Below are positions 7,223 through 14,719 of a DNA stretch of 64,000 nt, piece by piece; position 1 is the stretch's first letter; each line of letters opens with the position of its first letter. The notes beneath the pieces are model-generated. The model was not told the origin of the DNA. It ran no database searches and worked only from the letters and a program-made list of their open reading frames with translations. Source of the DNA: Nocardia transvalensis NBRC 15921 (lineage in GTDB: Bacteria; Actinomycetota; Actinomycetes; Mycobacteriales; Mycobacteriaceae); the NCBI RefSeq assembly GCF_000308875.1, contig NZ_BAGL01000035.1:22391-86390 (forward strand), given 5' to 3'. The position numbers and the translations under genes are program-made.

Positions 7223-7639
7223 TCAGGCGTTGATCGCCTGCTTGTCGTGGCGGAGGATCTCGATCTTGCGGGGTTTGGCCTTCTCCGCCACCGGGATCAC
7301 CAAGCGCAGCACCCCGTCGCGGTAGTCCGCGCGGATGGCGTCGGTGTCGAGGTTCTCGCCCAGGAACAGCTGGCGGGAGAACACCCCGCGGGTGCGTTCC
7401 GCGGCGATCATCGACCGGTCCGGATCCAGGTCCGGGCGTGTGGCCTTCACGGTGATCACGTTGCGTTCGATGTCCAGGTCCAGGGATTCGGGGTCGATGC
7501 CGGGCAGGTCGAGTTCGACGAAGAACTCGTCTCCCTCGCGCCAGGCGTCCATCGGCATCACCGCCGGGCGGGCCGACGTGCCGAACACCTGCTGGGTCAG
7601 GCGATCCAGATCCCGGAACGGATCGGTGCGCATCAGCAT
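7223..7639 (-). CDS. Hsp20/alpha-crystallin small heat-shock protein
   Basis: A 138-residue protein with the alpha-crystallin domain: '[19 protein letters not shown]', '[10 protein letters not shown]', '[18 protein letters not shown]', '[10 protein letters not shown]'. It is an ATP-independent holdase that keeps unfolding proteins soluble, of the actinobacterial Hsp18/HspX type. The start at ATG 7639 is set by GGAGG at 9 nt. It is divergent from an HspR-like MerR gene across a CIRCE element, so HrcA and possibly the HspR-like protein should repress it. The 107-residue gene follows. Confidence 0.95.
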   Translation of the reverse strand: MLMRTDPFRDLDRLTQQVFGTSARPAVMPMDAWREGDEFFVELDLPGIDPESLDLDIERNVITVKATRPDLDPDRSMIAAERTRGVFSRQLFLGENLDTDAIRADYRDGVLRLVIPVAEKAKPRKIEILRHDKQAINA

Positions 7640-7681
7640 GGTCGCCACCTCCACTCAACTCCATTCTCGATCGAAGTGTAC

Positions 7682-7763
7682 TCAGATAACCTCTGTCATA
7701 TGGCTTAGATTTGTTTTAGCACTCTACCGAGAAGAGTGCAAGCATCGTGCTGAGGTAATCTGA
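7682..7763. promoter_or_regulatory. Mirror-image promoter elements flanking the CIRCE site
   Basis: TCAGATAACCTC (7682-7693) and GAGGTAATCTGA (7752-7763) are inverted copies with 11 of 12 matches. They place a -10-like hexamer (TTATCT on the minus strand, TAATCT on the plus strand) for each divergent gene, with the CIRCE element between them. Confidence 0.55.
7716..7742. promoter_or_regulatory. CIRCE operator (HrcA site)
   Basis: TTAGCACTC-N9-GAGTGCAAG matches the CIRCE consensus TTAGCACTC-N9-GAGTGCTAA in 16 of 18 arm positions with the exact 9-nt spacer. CIRCE is bound by the heat-shock repressor HrcA. It sits between the Hsp20 and MerR/HspR-like genes and can control both. Confidence 0.88.
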
Positions 7764-7787
7764 AGGCATCGAGAAAGAGGAGAAGGG

Positions 7788-8147
7788 ATGCCGGATCGAC
7801 ACGACCGCCTGCCCGGTCCCGGTGGCGATCACCGGCCCGGTCCCCGGCAGGCGGTGTACGGGATCTCGGTGGCCGCCGAGCTGGCCGGGATGGGCACACA
7901 CTCGCTGCGCTTGTACGAGCAGCACGGCCTGGTCACCCCCGCCCGCAGCGCGGGAGGTACCCGCCGCTACAGCGACGACGACCTGGCGCGGCTGGCACGC
8001 ATCGCCGACCTGACCGGCCAGGGGATCAACCTCGCCGCGATCGCACGGATCCTCGACCTCGAGGACACCAACACCGCCCTGCGCGACAGCAACGCCGCCT
8101 TGGCCGCCGAACGCGACCGGCTCCGCGGGCACCACGATTCGTCATGA
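7788..8147 (+). CDS. MerR-family, HspR-like regulator
   Basis: A 119-residue protein. The winged-helix MerR domain is at residues 24-90: 'VYGISVAAELAGMGTHSLRLYEQHGLV' is the HspR-type start and 'GGTRRYSDDDLARLARI' the wing. It continues 'INLAAIARILDLE' and a short coiled-coil tail. HspR proteins repress dnaK, clpB and hsp20 at HAIR inverted repeats. No perfect HAIR is seen here; a CIRCE is instead. ATG 7788 follows GAGGAGAAGG. It probably regulates the divergent Hsp20 gene and itself. Confidence 0.87.
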   Translation: MPDRHDRLPGPGGDHRPGPRQAVYGISVAAELAGMGTHSLRLYEQHGLVTPARSAGGTRRYSDDDLARLARIADLTGQGINLAAIARILDLEDTNTALRDSNAALAAERDRLRGHHDSS

Positions 8148-8155
8148 CCCCGGCA

Positions 8156-8395
8156 TCAGTGGAAGAGTTCCTCGACCAGTCCCTGATACAAGGTCAGCCC
8201 GACCAGCATCAGCGCCGACACGGGCAGGCGCAGCCACTCGGAGCTGGCCGCGGCGACGAACCCGAGAGCGATCGCGGTGATGGGCGCCGACCACACCGGC
8301 GGCATGTTCGCCAGGTGGGTCAGCATCTGGTTGACGGCAGCTGCCAGCAGCCCCGCCCCCGCGGCGGGAAGCAGCAGATTCCGGGGCGGGTACAT
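8156..8395 (-). CDS. Small two-helix membrane protein
   Basis: A 79-residue protein with two or three hydrophobic segments ('LLLPAAGAGLLAAAVNQML', 'APITAIALGFVAAAS', 'VSALMLVGLTLYQGLV'). I do not recognise the family. It ends 8 bp from the convergent MerR gene. It sits 35 bp downstream of the hydrolase gene on the same strand and may be co-transcribed with it. The start at ATG 8395 lacks a clear ribosome-binding site. Confidence 0.6.
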   Translation of the reverse strand: MYPPRNLLLPAAGAGLLAAAVNQMLTHLANMPPVWSAPITAIALGFVAAASSEWLRLPVSALMLVGLTLYQGLVEELFH

Positions 8396-8430
8396 GCGTG
8401 CCCCGCACCTGCCGTGGCGGCGGATGTTGT

Positions 8431-9225
8431 CTAGGTGGTCGGTGCGAGGTGGCGGCGGAACCATTCGGTGAGGCCCGCGTCGACCTCTCGGGCCTTCGGG
8501 GACTGGGGTGCGGGGTCGATGCCCGGCTCGTCGGCGAGGGGGTGTGCCAGGCCGGGGATGGACAGCAGGTCGGCTCGGTTGCCCAGTGCGTTCGCCAGCT
8601 GTAGGGCGTCGGCGCGGAGTGCGGGGTGGTCGTCTTCGCCGCTGACGATCAGCAGTGGTGCGCGCTCGGCGATGGTCTCGGCCCGGGGGATGAAATCCAG
8701 TGCGTCGGCGATCTTTTCGGACTCGGCGTCGTAGGGGTAGTCGCCGAACAGGTCGACGACCGACCGCATCCGGATGGCGGCGTTCACGAGGGCGCCGGCG
8801 AAGATCGGGACCTCGCTGTCGGCGAGAATCCGCAGCGCGACCGCGCCGCCGAGGGAGCCGCCGAGCACGCCGATCGGGCCGTTGTCGACCGGCAACCGGT
8901 CGCGCAGCGATGCCAGTGCTGCCGGGAATTCCTCGACCGCCTGCTGGACGAACGGATGGAGATACAGCATCAGCGGGTCCTTGGTGGCCAGCTCCACGAT
9001 GGCGTCGGTGCTGCCGTCGACCATGCGCGCCCCGCACAGGGGCATACCGAGATGCACTCGCCACGCCGGTAGATCGTTCATCGGCAACGCGGCGGCGAAG
9101 GCGGCATCCGACCTCGGGGCGTCCAGCATGTGCCAGGTGATGATCAGTGCGGTGGCGCTGTCGCGGGACGGCGGTAGTGCGGTGAACGGCACGCCGGCGG
9201 CGGTGCCCGTGATCGGTGCATGCAT
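8431..9225 (-). CDS. Alpha/beta hydrolase
   Basis: A 264-residue protein with the nucleophile elbow GGSLGG (Ser near residue 124), an acidic residue in 'LIVSGEDDH' and a histidine in 'IPGLAHPLADEPG', the order expected for an alpha/beta hydrolase triad. The fold resembles dienelactone-hydrolase-like or peptidase S9-like esterases. The start is ATG 9225; no strong ribosome-binding site is visible. Substrate unknown. The small membrane protein gene follows. Confidence 0.85.
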   Translation of the reverse strand: MHAPITGTAAGVPFTALPPSRDSATALIITWHMLDAPRSDAAFAAALPMNDLPAWRVHLGMPLCGARMVDGSTDAIVELATKDPLMLYLHPFVQQAVEEFPAALASLRDRLPVDNGPIGVLGGSLGGAVALRILADSEVPIFAGALVNAAIRMRSVVDLFGDYPYDAESEKIADALDFIPRAETIAERAPLLIVSGEDDHPALRADALQLANALGNRADLLSIPGLAHPLADEPGIDPAPQSPKAREVDAGLTEWFRRHLAPTT

Positions 9226-9298
9226 GCCATCACAGTAGAGGTCGCGCGGAAATGGGCTACGCCACAAACGAAACCAGCGCGGCCTGGGCAGGCACTCC

Positions 9299-9727
9299 CT
9301 AGTCGTCGGGGGAGGCGCGGCGGTTGCGTTTGGTGACGCCGCGCCGCTTCTTCGCGGCGATGCGACGTTCCTGTGCTCCGCGCGACGGCTTGGTGGCGCG
9401 GCGAACAGGTGGCGGGGCGGCAGCGGCGTCACGCAGTACCGAGGCCAGGCGTTCGCGGGCGGCCGCGCGGTTCTGCCGCTGTGCGCGGTGCTCCGACGCG
9501 GCGATCGTGAGCACCCCGTCGACCAGGCGGGTGGCCAGGCGCTCGAGCATCCGGGTCCGCAGCCGCTCCGGCACGGAGGGCGAGTTGGCAAGGTCGAAGG
9601 ACAGCTCCACCCGGCTGTCGGTGGTGTTGACGTGCTGCCCTCCCGGCCCGGACGACCGCGAGAACCGCTCGCGCAACTCGGACGCGGGTATCACCAGCAC
9701 CCCAGTCACGGTCAGGTCCTCCGCCAT
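9299..9727 (-). CDS. arfB: Peptidyl-tRNA hydrolase of the ArfB/YaeJ type
   Basis: A 142-residue protein with the release-factor GGQ motif in 'SSGPGGQHVNTTDSRVEL' (residues 25-42) and a very basic C-terminal tail ('RRIAAKKRRGVTKRNRR'). It lacks the codon-recognition domains of RF1/RF2. This is the layout of ArfB, which rescues ribosomes stalled on non-stop mRNA: the tail enters the empty mRNA channel and GGQ hydrolyses the peptidyl-tRNA. The start is ATG 9727. It stands alone. Confidence 0.93.
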   Translation of the reverse strand: MAEDLTVTGVLVIPASELRERFSRSSGPGGQHVNTTDSRVELSFDLANSPSVPERLRTRMLERLATRLVDGVLTIAASEHRAQRQNRAAARERLASVLRDAAAAPPPVRRATKPSRGAQERRIAAKKRRGVTKRNRRASPDD

Positions 9728-10085
9728 GATCCGACGCCGCTCTTTCCGATCCGCGAGTCGACCGGACCACGTCGGGTCCAGTCGCGACTGAATGATGACC
9801 TTGTCGTTCACGATAGTGCCTGAGACAGTCGGAACCCCATTGTCGTAGGCCGGAAGCGTAGAATTGTCGGCGCACGTGGGTTCTATTGATGAGCTACCTG
9901 TGAGGGGCGTGTTGAGCACGTCCCGTCCGCTGATGCGTCGCGGTCCCGGCCGGGATCCCCTTCCTTGGCCGGGGCCCCGACGTCTGTGGACGGTAACCGG
10001 CTTACCGATCGAGTACCGATGAACGGTAGGCCTGTCCGGGAAATACTCGTGCCGGTTGTTCCGGTGGAGAAAGGTCGGGCAGGCC
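9728..10085. other. Divergent promoter region; no gene seen
   Basis: 358 bp between arfB and the serine hydrolase. Frames here are shadows without ribosome-binding sites. It contains an imperfect hairpin around 9950-9985 (CCCGGCC...GGCCGGG) and GGTAACCGGCTTACC-type repeats near 9995-10025 that may be regulatory. Confidence 0.4.
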
Positions 10086-11351
10086 ATGGTGGAATCGTCT
10101 CGGCCGTCGTACGGCCGACGCCGAGTTTTGCGGGCAGCCGGGGTCGCTGGGTTCGCCGCCGTCGCGGGCTGTTCGACAAGACAGGAGCCGGCAGTGCGGA
10201 CACGGTGGCGCACGGACGGATTGCGCGAGTTCGACGCCGTCGCGGAACGTGCCGTCGGCCCGGACCAGGTGCCGGGACTCGTCGCAGTGGCCGCCTGTGG
10301 CGACGAGGTCCACGTGCGGACCGCGGGCGTGCTGGCGATCGACGGCCCTGCGGTACAACGGGATTCGATATTCCGCATCGCCTCCATGGCCAAACCGATC
10401 ACTGCCGCGGCCACACTCGTCGCGGCCGACAGCGGGCTGTTCGGTATCGACGATCCGGTCGACCGGTTGCTGCCCGAACTGCGCGACCGTCGCGTCCTGC
10501 GACGCATGGACGGCCCGCTCGACGACACCGTGCCCGCGGTCAGGCCCATCACGATCCGTGACCTGCTGACCTTCACATGCGGGTTCGGCGCTCCGGGGGA
10601 CACTCTCTCGGCCGCATGGCCGATCGTGGCGGCCGAGAACGCCGCACACCTGGCAACCCTCGGCCCGCCCGCCCCGCAGGAACAGCCCGACCCCGACACC
10701 TGGATCGCCGCCCTGGGCCGCCTGCCGCTGCTGGCACAGCCGGGCGAGCGGTGGCTCTACAGCACGGGCGCGTCGATCCTGGGCGTCCTGCTCGCCCGGG
10801 CGGCCGGCGAACCCTTCGGCGAGGTGTTGCGGCATCGGGTCTTCGAGCCGCTCGGCATGCGCGACACCGCGATGTGGGCACGCGACACCGGTCGCCTGGC
10901 CACCGGCTACCGCGCCGCCGCCGCGGGTCTCGCCGTCGCCGACACCCCCGACGGCGCCTGGTCCACGGCACCGGCATTCGGCGACGGCGCCTCCGGTCTC
11001 GTCTCGACGGCCGACGACATGCTGGCGTTCTCCCGGATGCTGCTGCGCGGCGGCGCGCCGATTCTGTCGGCCGCGTCGGTGCACGCCATGACCACGGGGC
11101 AGCTGACGCCCGAGCAGCGGGCGAAGGGCGGTCTCGTCCCCGACTTCTTCGCGCACGGCTCCTGGGGATTCGGCCTGTCGGTGTCCGATTCCGGGGCCTA
11201 CGGCTGGGACGGCGGCTGGGGCACCTCCTGGCTCGCCGACCCCGGACGGGACCTCACCGTCATCGTCCTGACCCAGCGGATGTTCGACTCGGCCCGAACC
11301 CCGCAGCTGCACAAGGATTTCCAGGCCGCCGCCTACGCGGCACTCGCCTGA
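10086..11351 (+). CDS. Secreted lipoprotein serine hydrolase, beta-lactamase class C family
   Basis: A 421-residue protein. The N-terminus has a twin-arginine-like signal ('GRRRVLRAAGVAG') ending in a lipobox AVAGC, so it is exported and probably lipid-anchored. The SxxK motif SMAK (Ser100, Lys103) and YSTGAS near residue 224 fit the class C beta-lactamase/esterase fold (PF00144), as does 'DLLTFTCGFG'. Members include esterases and D-amino-acid peptidases as well as beta-lactamases; function cannot be told from motifs. The start at ATG 10086 places the Arg pair correctly. No operon partner. Confidence 0.9.
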   Translation: MVESSRPSYGRRRVLRAAGVAGFAAVAGCSTRQEPAVRTRWRTDGLREFDAVAERAVGPDQVPGLVAVAACGDEVHVRTAGVLAIDGPAVQRDSIFRIASMAKPITAAATLVAADSGLFGIDDPVDRLLPELRDRRVLRRMDGPLDDTVPAVRPITIRDLLTFTCGFGAPGDTLSAAWPIVAAENAAHLATLGPPAPQEQPDPDTWIAALGRLPLLAQPGERWLYSTGASILGVLLARAAGEPFGEVLRHRVFEPLGMRDTAMWARDTGRLATGYRAAAAGLAVADTPDGAWSTAPAFGDGASGLVSTADDMLAFSRMLLRGGAPILSAASVHAMTTGQLTPEQRAKGGLVPDFFAHGSWGFGLSVSDSGAYGWDGGWGTSWLADPGRDLTVIVLTQRMFDSARTPQLHKDFQAAAYAALA

Positions 11352-11402
11352 GTGGTACTCGCGGCTGGAGGTGTGCGGACGGATCAGGGTCGGCGAGGTG
11401 GT

Positions 11403-12548
11403 TCAGTCGGCTGTGCCGAATAGTTGGTCCGCCATCTGAAGTGAGGCGTCGATGGTGTCGAAACCTCGTGGGAGCATGACGGTTTCGTAGGCGGCGATCG
11501 CGTCGATCAAGGGCTTCTCGCCGCGGGTGAGGAGTTCGTCGGCGAGGGTCGCGGCGTCCTGGAGGGCGGTGTTCGCGCCGACGCCGCCGGTCGGGGGCAT
11601 GGTGTGGATGGCGTCGCCGAGGAGAGTGACCGGGCCGGGGGTCCAGGCGGGGATGCGCCGACCCGCTCGTAGGGCGATGGGGAAGAACGTGCCGGGGTCG
11701 GCGTGGGTGAAGATCTCGCGCAGATCCGGATGCCAGTCGGCGGTGGCGGCGACCGTGTGTTTCCACAGGTCCTCGGGGGACCGCGTGAACAGTTCGTCGT
11801 CGGGCAGGCCCAGCCGTTCCGGGCGCGCGAGCAGGGTGACCATCGTGTAGTCGGTCGCGCCCTCGGGCCGGGAGCGGAAGCGCACGGGCGCGAATCCCGC
11901 GCCGTATCCGGTGTCGTCGGAGATCCAGTTGAACCCGCGCCGAATGGCCGCGGGATACAGCGCCTCGGTCTCGGGCGTCAGCGCCATCCGGCCGTAGATG
12001 CAGCGAATCCCCAGATCCCGCACCGTGGCGTGCGGAAGCAACTGTCGCCGCACCGCCGAGCCGACGCCGTCGGCCCCGACCAGAAGATCGCCCTCGTCCT
12101 CGCCGCCCTCGGCGAAATGCACTCGTACCCGGCCGGATTCGGTGACCTGGTACCCGGCCAGCGTCCGCCCGAACCGGACGACGTCGTCGAGACCGGCGAG
12201 CAACCCCCGGCGGAAGGTGTTGCGGTCCACACAGGTGATCTCGTCGTCGGTGAGATCGGGGAAGTGCTGGGACATCACCTGCTCCAGCCGATGCGTGTAC
12301 ATCCCCAGCACGTCGTCGTTGACCCCGCTGGTCTCGCGCACCAGGTCGAACACCTCCGGCGGCAGACAGGCACGCAGGGCGGCATTGCCGTTCGCGTCGA
12401 TGTGCAGGCGATAGCCCTGGTTGCGGGTCCGGGGCGTGGGGTCCTGCTCGTAGACGGCCACGTCCAGCCCGCCGTGGCGCAGCGCCTGCGCGAGCGCCAG
12501 CCCGCCGATGCCCGCGCCCGCGATGAGAATCCTTGGTGTATGCGACAT
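11403..12548 (-). CDS. FAD-dependent monooxygenase (PHBH fold)
   Basis: A 381-residue protein with the FAD dinucleotide motif GAGIGGLALAQAL at the N-terminus, a central 'LLVGADGVGSAVRRQ' (the DG motif) and the C-terminal 'VTLLGDAIHTMPPTGGVGAN' (GD motif). It should hydroxylate an aromatic or polyketide substrate, or modify a drug; TetX-like enzymes share this layout. ATG 12548 is preceded by GAAGGA. It is divergent from a TetR gene whose product probably represses it, which suggests induction by a xenobiotic. Confidence 0.92.
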   Translation of the reverse strand: MSHTPRILIAGAGIGGLALAQALRHGGLDVAVYEQDPTPRTRNQGYRLHIDANGNAALRACLPPEVFDLVRETSGVNDDVLGMYTHRLEQVMSQHFPDLTDDEITCVDRNTFRRGLLAGLDDVVRFGRTLAGYQVTESGRVRVHFAEGGEDEGDLLVGADGVGSAVRRQLLPHATVRDLGIRCIYGRMALTPETEALYPAAIRRGFNWISDDTGYGAGFAPVRFRSRPEGATDYTMVTLLARPERLGLPDDELFTRSPEDLWKHTVAATADWHPDLREIFTHADPGTFFPIALRAGRRIPAWTPGPVTLLGDAIHTMPPTGGVGANTALQDAATLADELLTRGEKPLIDAIAAYETVMLPRGFDTIDASLQMADQLFGTAD

Positions 12549-12655
12549 TTCGATGTCCTTCACAGTCCGGCGAGCCTGCTGCCCGCCTCGGCACAGTCCA
12601 ATGATCAATCGGATGCACAACTCTGTCAAGTAAGTGTTTGATTAACTCATATGGA

Positions 12656-12667
12656 CAGTTGAAACTG
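12656..12667. promoter_or_regulatory. Palindrome CAGTT-GA-AACTG, possible TetR operator
   Basis: A perfect 5-bp-arm repeat 12 bp before the TetR start and about 110 bp upstream of the divergent monooxygenase. The A/T-rich stretch just left of it probably holds the promoters. It is a candidate autoregulatory site. Confidence 0.4.
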
Positions 12668-12679
12668 CCAGGTGAATGT

Positions 12680-13324
12680 ATGATCCTGGGCGTGCCGGAT
12701 TCGAAACCTCGCAGGTCGCCCAAGCCGCAGGAGCGGCAGCGCGATCCGGAGCGCACGCGCGCACTGATCCTGGACGCGGCCGTGGCGGAGTTCGGCGCGC
12801 ACGGGTACGCCGGTGCGCGGATCAGCGCGATCGCCGCCCGGGCCGGGGTCAACGTGCAGCTGATCTCGTACTACTTCGACGGCAAAGAGGGCCTGTACCA
12901 GGCCGTTTCACGGCAATGGCAGGAGCGGAACAAGGAGTTGTCGCCGCCGGGCACACCCCTGCCCGAACAACTGCGCCGCTACGCGATGGAGGCGGTGCAC
13001 AATCCGGATGGCGCTCGCTTGCTCGCCTGGAGCGGATTGCAGTACACGGGGCCCGACAGCGATCCCGACCACGCGCCGCGCAGTCGGATGCTGAGTGAGA
13101 GCGTCGCCGAACTACGCGCCGTGCAGGAGGCGGGCGGGCTCCCGGCCGAACTGGACCCGGCCTGCCTGCTGGTCATGCTGATGGGGGCGGTCATGACGCC
13201 CACCACGCTGCCGAACGTCGTGGAGGGCGTCTGCGGCGCGGATCCCCGCTCGCCCGAGTTCCTCGAGTATTTCGCCGACCAGGTGGCCGTGCTGGCCAGG
13301 TCCCTGGGGCTCGACTCGGCCTGA
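12680..13324 (+). CDS. TetR-family transcriptional regulator
   Basis: A 214-residue protein. The DNA-binding domain is 'RTRALILDAAVAEFGAHGYA', 'RISAIAARAGVNVQLISYYF', 'GKEGLYQAV'. The C-terminal ligand domain is variable. The ATG at 12680 is used; a GTG four codons on is possible. It probably represses the divergent FAD monooxygenase in the absence of an inducer. Confidence 0.92.
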   Translation: MILGVPDSKPRRSPKPQERQRDPERTRALILDAAVAEFGAHGYAGARISAIAARAGVNVQLISYYFDGKEGLYQAVSRQWQERNKELSPPGTPLPEQLRRYAMEAVHNPDGARLLAWSGLQYTGPDSDPDHAPRSRMLSESVAELRAVQEAGGLPAELDPACLLVMLMGAVMTPTTLPNVVEGVCGADPRSPEFLEYFADQVAVLARSLGLDSA

Positions 13325-13335
13325 GCCGGTGCGGA

Positions 13336-14073
13336 TCAGGGCAGTGCGGGTAGCGCACCCTCGATAGGCTCGGCCGGCTCGGCTTTCGCGGCCACCGTTC
13401 GAGCCCGATCCCGGTACGGGGCGGCGATCGTCGCCCGCTCCCGCCACAGCTGCCACAGCGCGATCGCGAAGATGGTCGTGCCGATCACGTTCGCGACGAA
13501 ATGCCACCAGACGCGGTAGGTCCACAACCCGGGCCCGGGATCGAGCTGACCGAAGAAGGTGGACAGCCCGATCGCCTTGGCGCCCAGCGCCACCGACACC
13601 GTCAGCGCGATGTGCTCGAGGCCGTGGATGCCCTGCATCACCACGCCCATGCGACCCCAGTGGCGCGCCCGGCTCTGCACCGCGTGATGGGTGACCAGCG
13701 CGACGCCGGCCAGTCCGGCGAGGAAGTGGAAGTTGCCGACCAGATGCAGGATCTCCATGCCGAGCGAGGGCTTGGTGTGGTCGACCTGACCGAATCCGTT
13801 CGCCAGGCCGGTGCCCCACGGGGTCATCCAGGACGGGGAGTTGGGATGCCCGACCCAATAGCCGACCTGCAGGACATGCTCCTGGAAGTGCCCGAGCTGG
13901 GCGAGCACACCGAGTCCGATGACGGCCAGGCCCGTCCGGAAAACCCAGGGTCGCAGGGGTTTGCGCAGGCCGACGGCCAGTACCGCGACCCCCGCCCACA
14001 TCACCACCATCCACACGACCATCGCGATCGCTCCGGCGATCTCCCACCCGCCGGCTTCGGCTGCGTGCTTCAT
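13336..14073 (-). CDS. Histidine-rich multi-pass membrane protein (possibly the DUF6008 family)
   Basis: A 245-residue protein with about six hydrophobic helices. Histidines recur in or near them: 'LGHFQEHVL', 'MEILHLVGNFHF', 'ALVTHHAV', 'GIHGLEHIAL', 'VWWHFVANVIG'. Such a pattern suggests metal or haem binding in the membrane, though no oxidase or cytochrome motif is complete. I associate the layout with DUF6008, from memory only. ATG 14073 has GAAGGGCGG upstream. It ends 12 bp from the convergent TetR gene. Confidence 0.75.
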   Translation of the reverse strand: MKHAAEAGGWEIAGAIAMVVWMVVMWAGVAVLAVGLRKPLRPWVFRTGLAVIGLGVLAQLGHFQEHVLQVGYWVGHPNSPSWMTPWGTGLANGFGQVDHTKPSLGMEILHLVGNFHFLAGLAGVALVTHHAVQSRARHWGRMGVVMQGIHGLEHIALTVSVALGAKAIGLSTFFGQLDPGPGLWTYRVWWHFVANVIGTTIFAIALWQLWRERATIAAPYRDRARTVAAKAEPAEPIEGALPALP

Positions 14074-14288
14074 GTTCAACCGCCCTTCGGCCGCCACCAC
14101 CCGCGGCGGTGGCGGACAGTGCTCGACCTGGCCGTCGAAGCTAGTGGCTTGCCGCCCGTCGCGTTCCGGCTTCGGAGGCTCTTGAGAAATGTCACAATCC
14201 GCCCAAAACGCCACGCTGACAACGTCCTGTCGACTAAGTCCGAAAACCGCGCTGGGCACCCGGCGGAGCGCCTGGAAGGATTCCGGGC

Positions 14289-14627
14289 ATGAGTGTCAGC
14301 GGGGACGATGTCCGTGCCTTTGCCCTGTCGTTGCCGGCGACGGCGGAGCAATTCACCTGGGGTATGCCGACTTTCCGGGTCGCGGGCAAGCTGTACCTCA
14401 CGCTGCCCGAGAACGAGACCTCGATGGCGGTGCGCTGCCCGATCGCCGACCGCGACGAGCTGGTGCTCGCCGAACCGGACAAGTTCTGGATCGCCTCCCA
14501 CGAGGCCGGGAACGCGTGGGTCCGGGTGCGCCTGGCCGCCCTCGACAACCGCGACGAACTCGAGGTCATCGTCACCGACTCGTGGCGTCAGGCCGCGCCG
14601 CGGCAGTTGCTCGACGACGCGGGCTGA
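14289..14627 (+). CDS. MmcQ/YjbR-family protein
   Basis: A 112-residue protein matching the MmcQ/YjbR fold along its length: 'VRAFALSLPATAEQFTWG', 'TFRVAGKLYLTL', 'LAEPDKFWIASHEAGNAWV', 'LEVIVTDSWRQAAPRQL'. The family is annotated as DNA-binding by structural likeness to the CyaY-like fold; its role is unproven. ATG 14289 follows GGAAGG. It sits 92 bp before the MoxR gene and may be separate. Confidence 0.9.
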   Translation: MSVSGDDVRAFALSLPATAEQFTWGMPTFRVAGKLYLTLPENETSMAVRCPIADRDELVLAEPDKFWIASHEAGNAWVRVRLAALDNRDELEVIVTDSWRQAAPRQLLDDAG

Positions 14628-14719
14628 TTCCGTACTCCGGATGTCAAGCGCTTTTCCAGCGCGTTTCCTGGAGTTACTCCACGTCGACCAGACCGCGGAA
14701 TCGTCGTAGCGTCGATGTC

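Noticed and set aside
12600..12655. TCAAGT...GTTTGA as the monooxygenase operator
   Set aside because: Arms match only partly; the perfect CAGTT-GA-AACTG next to it is the better candidate.
14189..14719. Upstream extension of the MoxR gene
   Set aside because: In frame but overlapping the YjbR gene and without family similarity; conserved sequence begins at GTG 14720.
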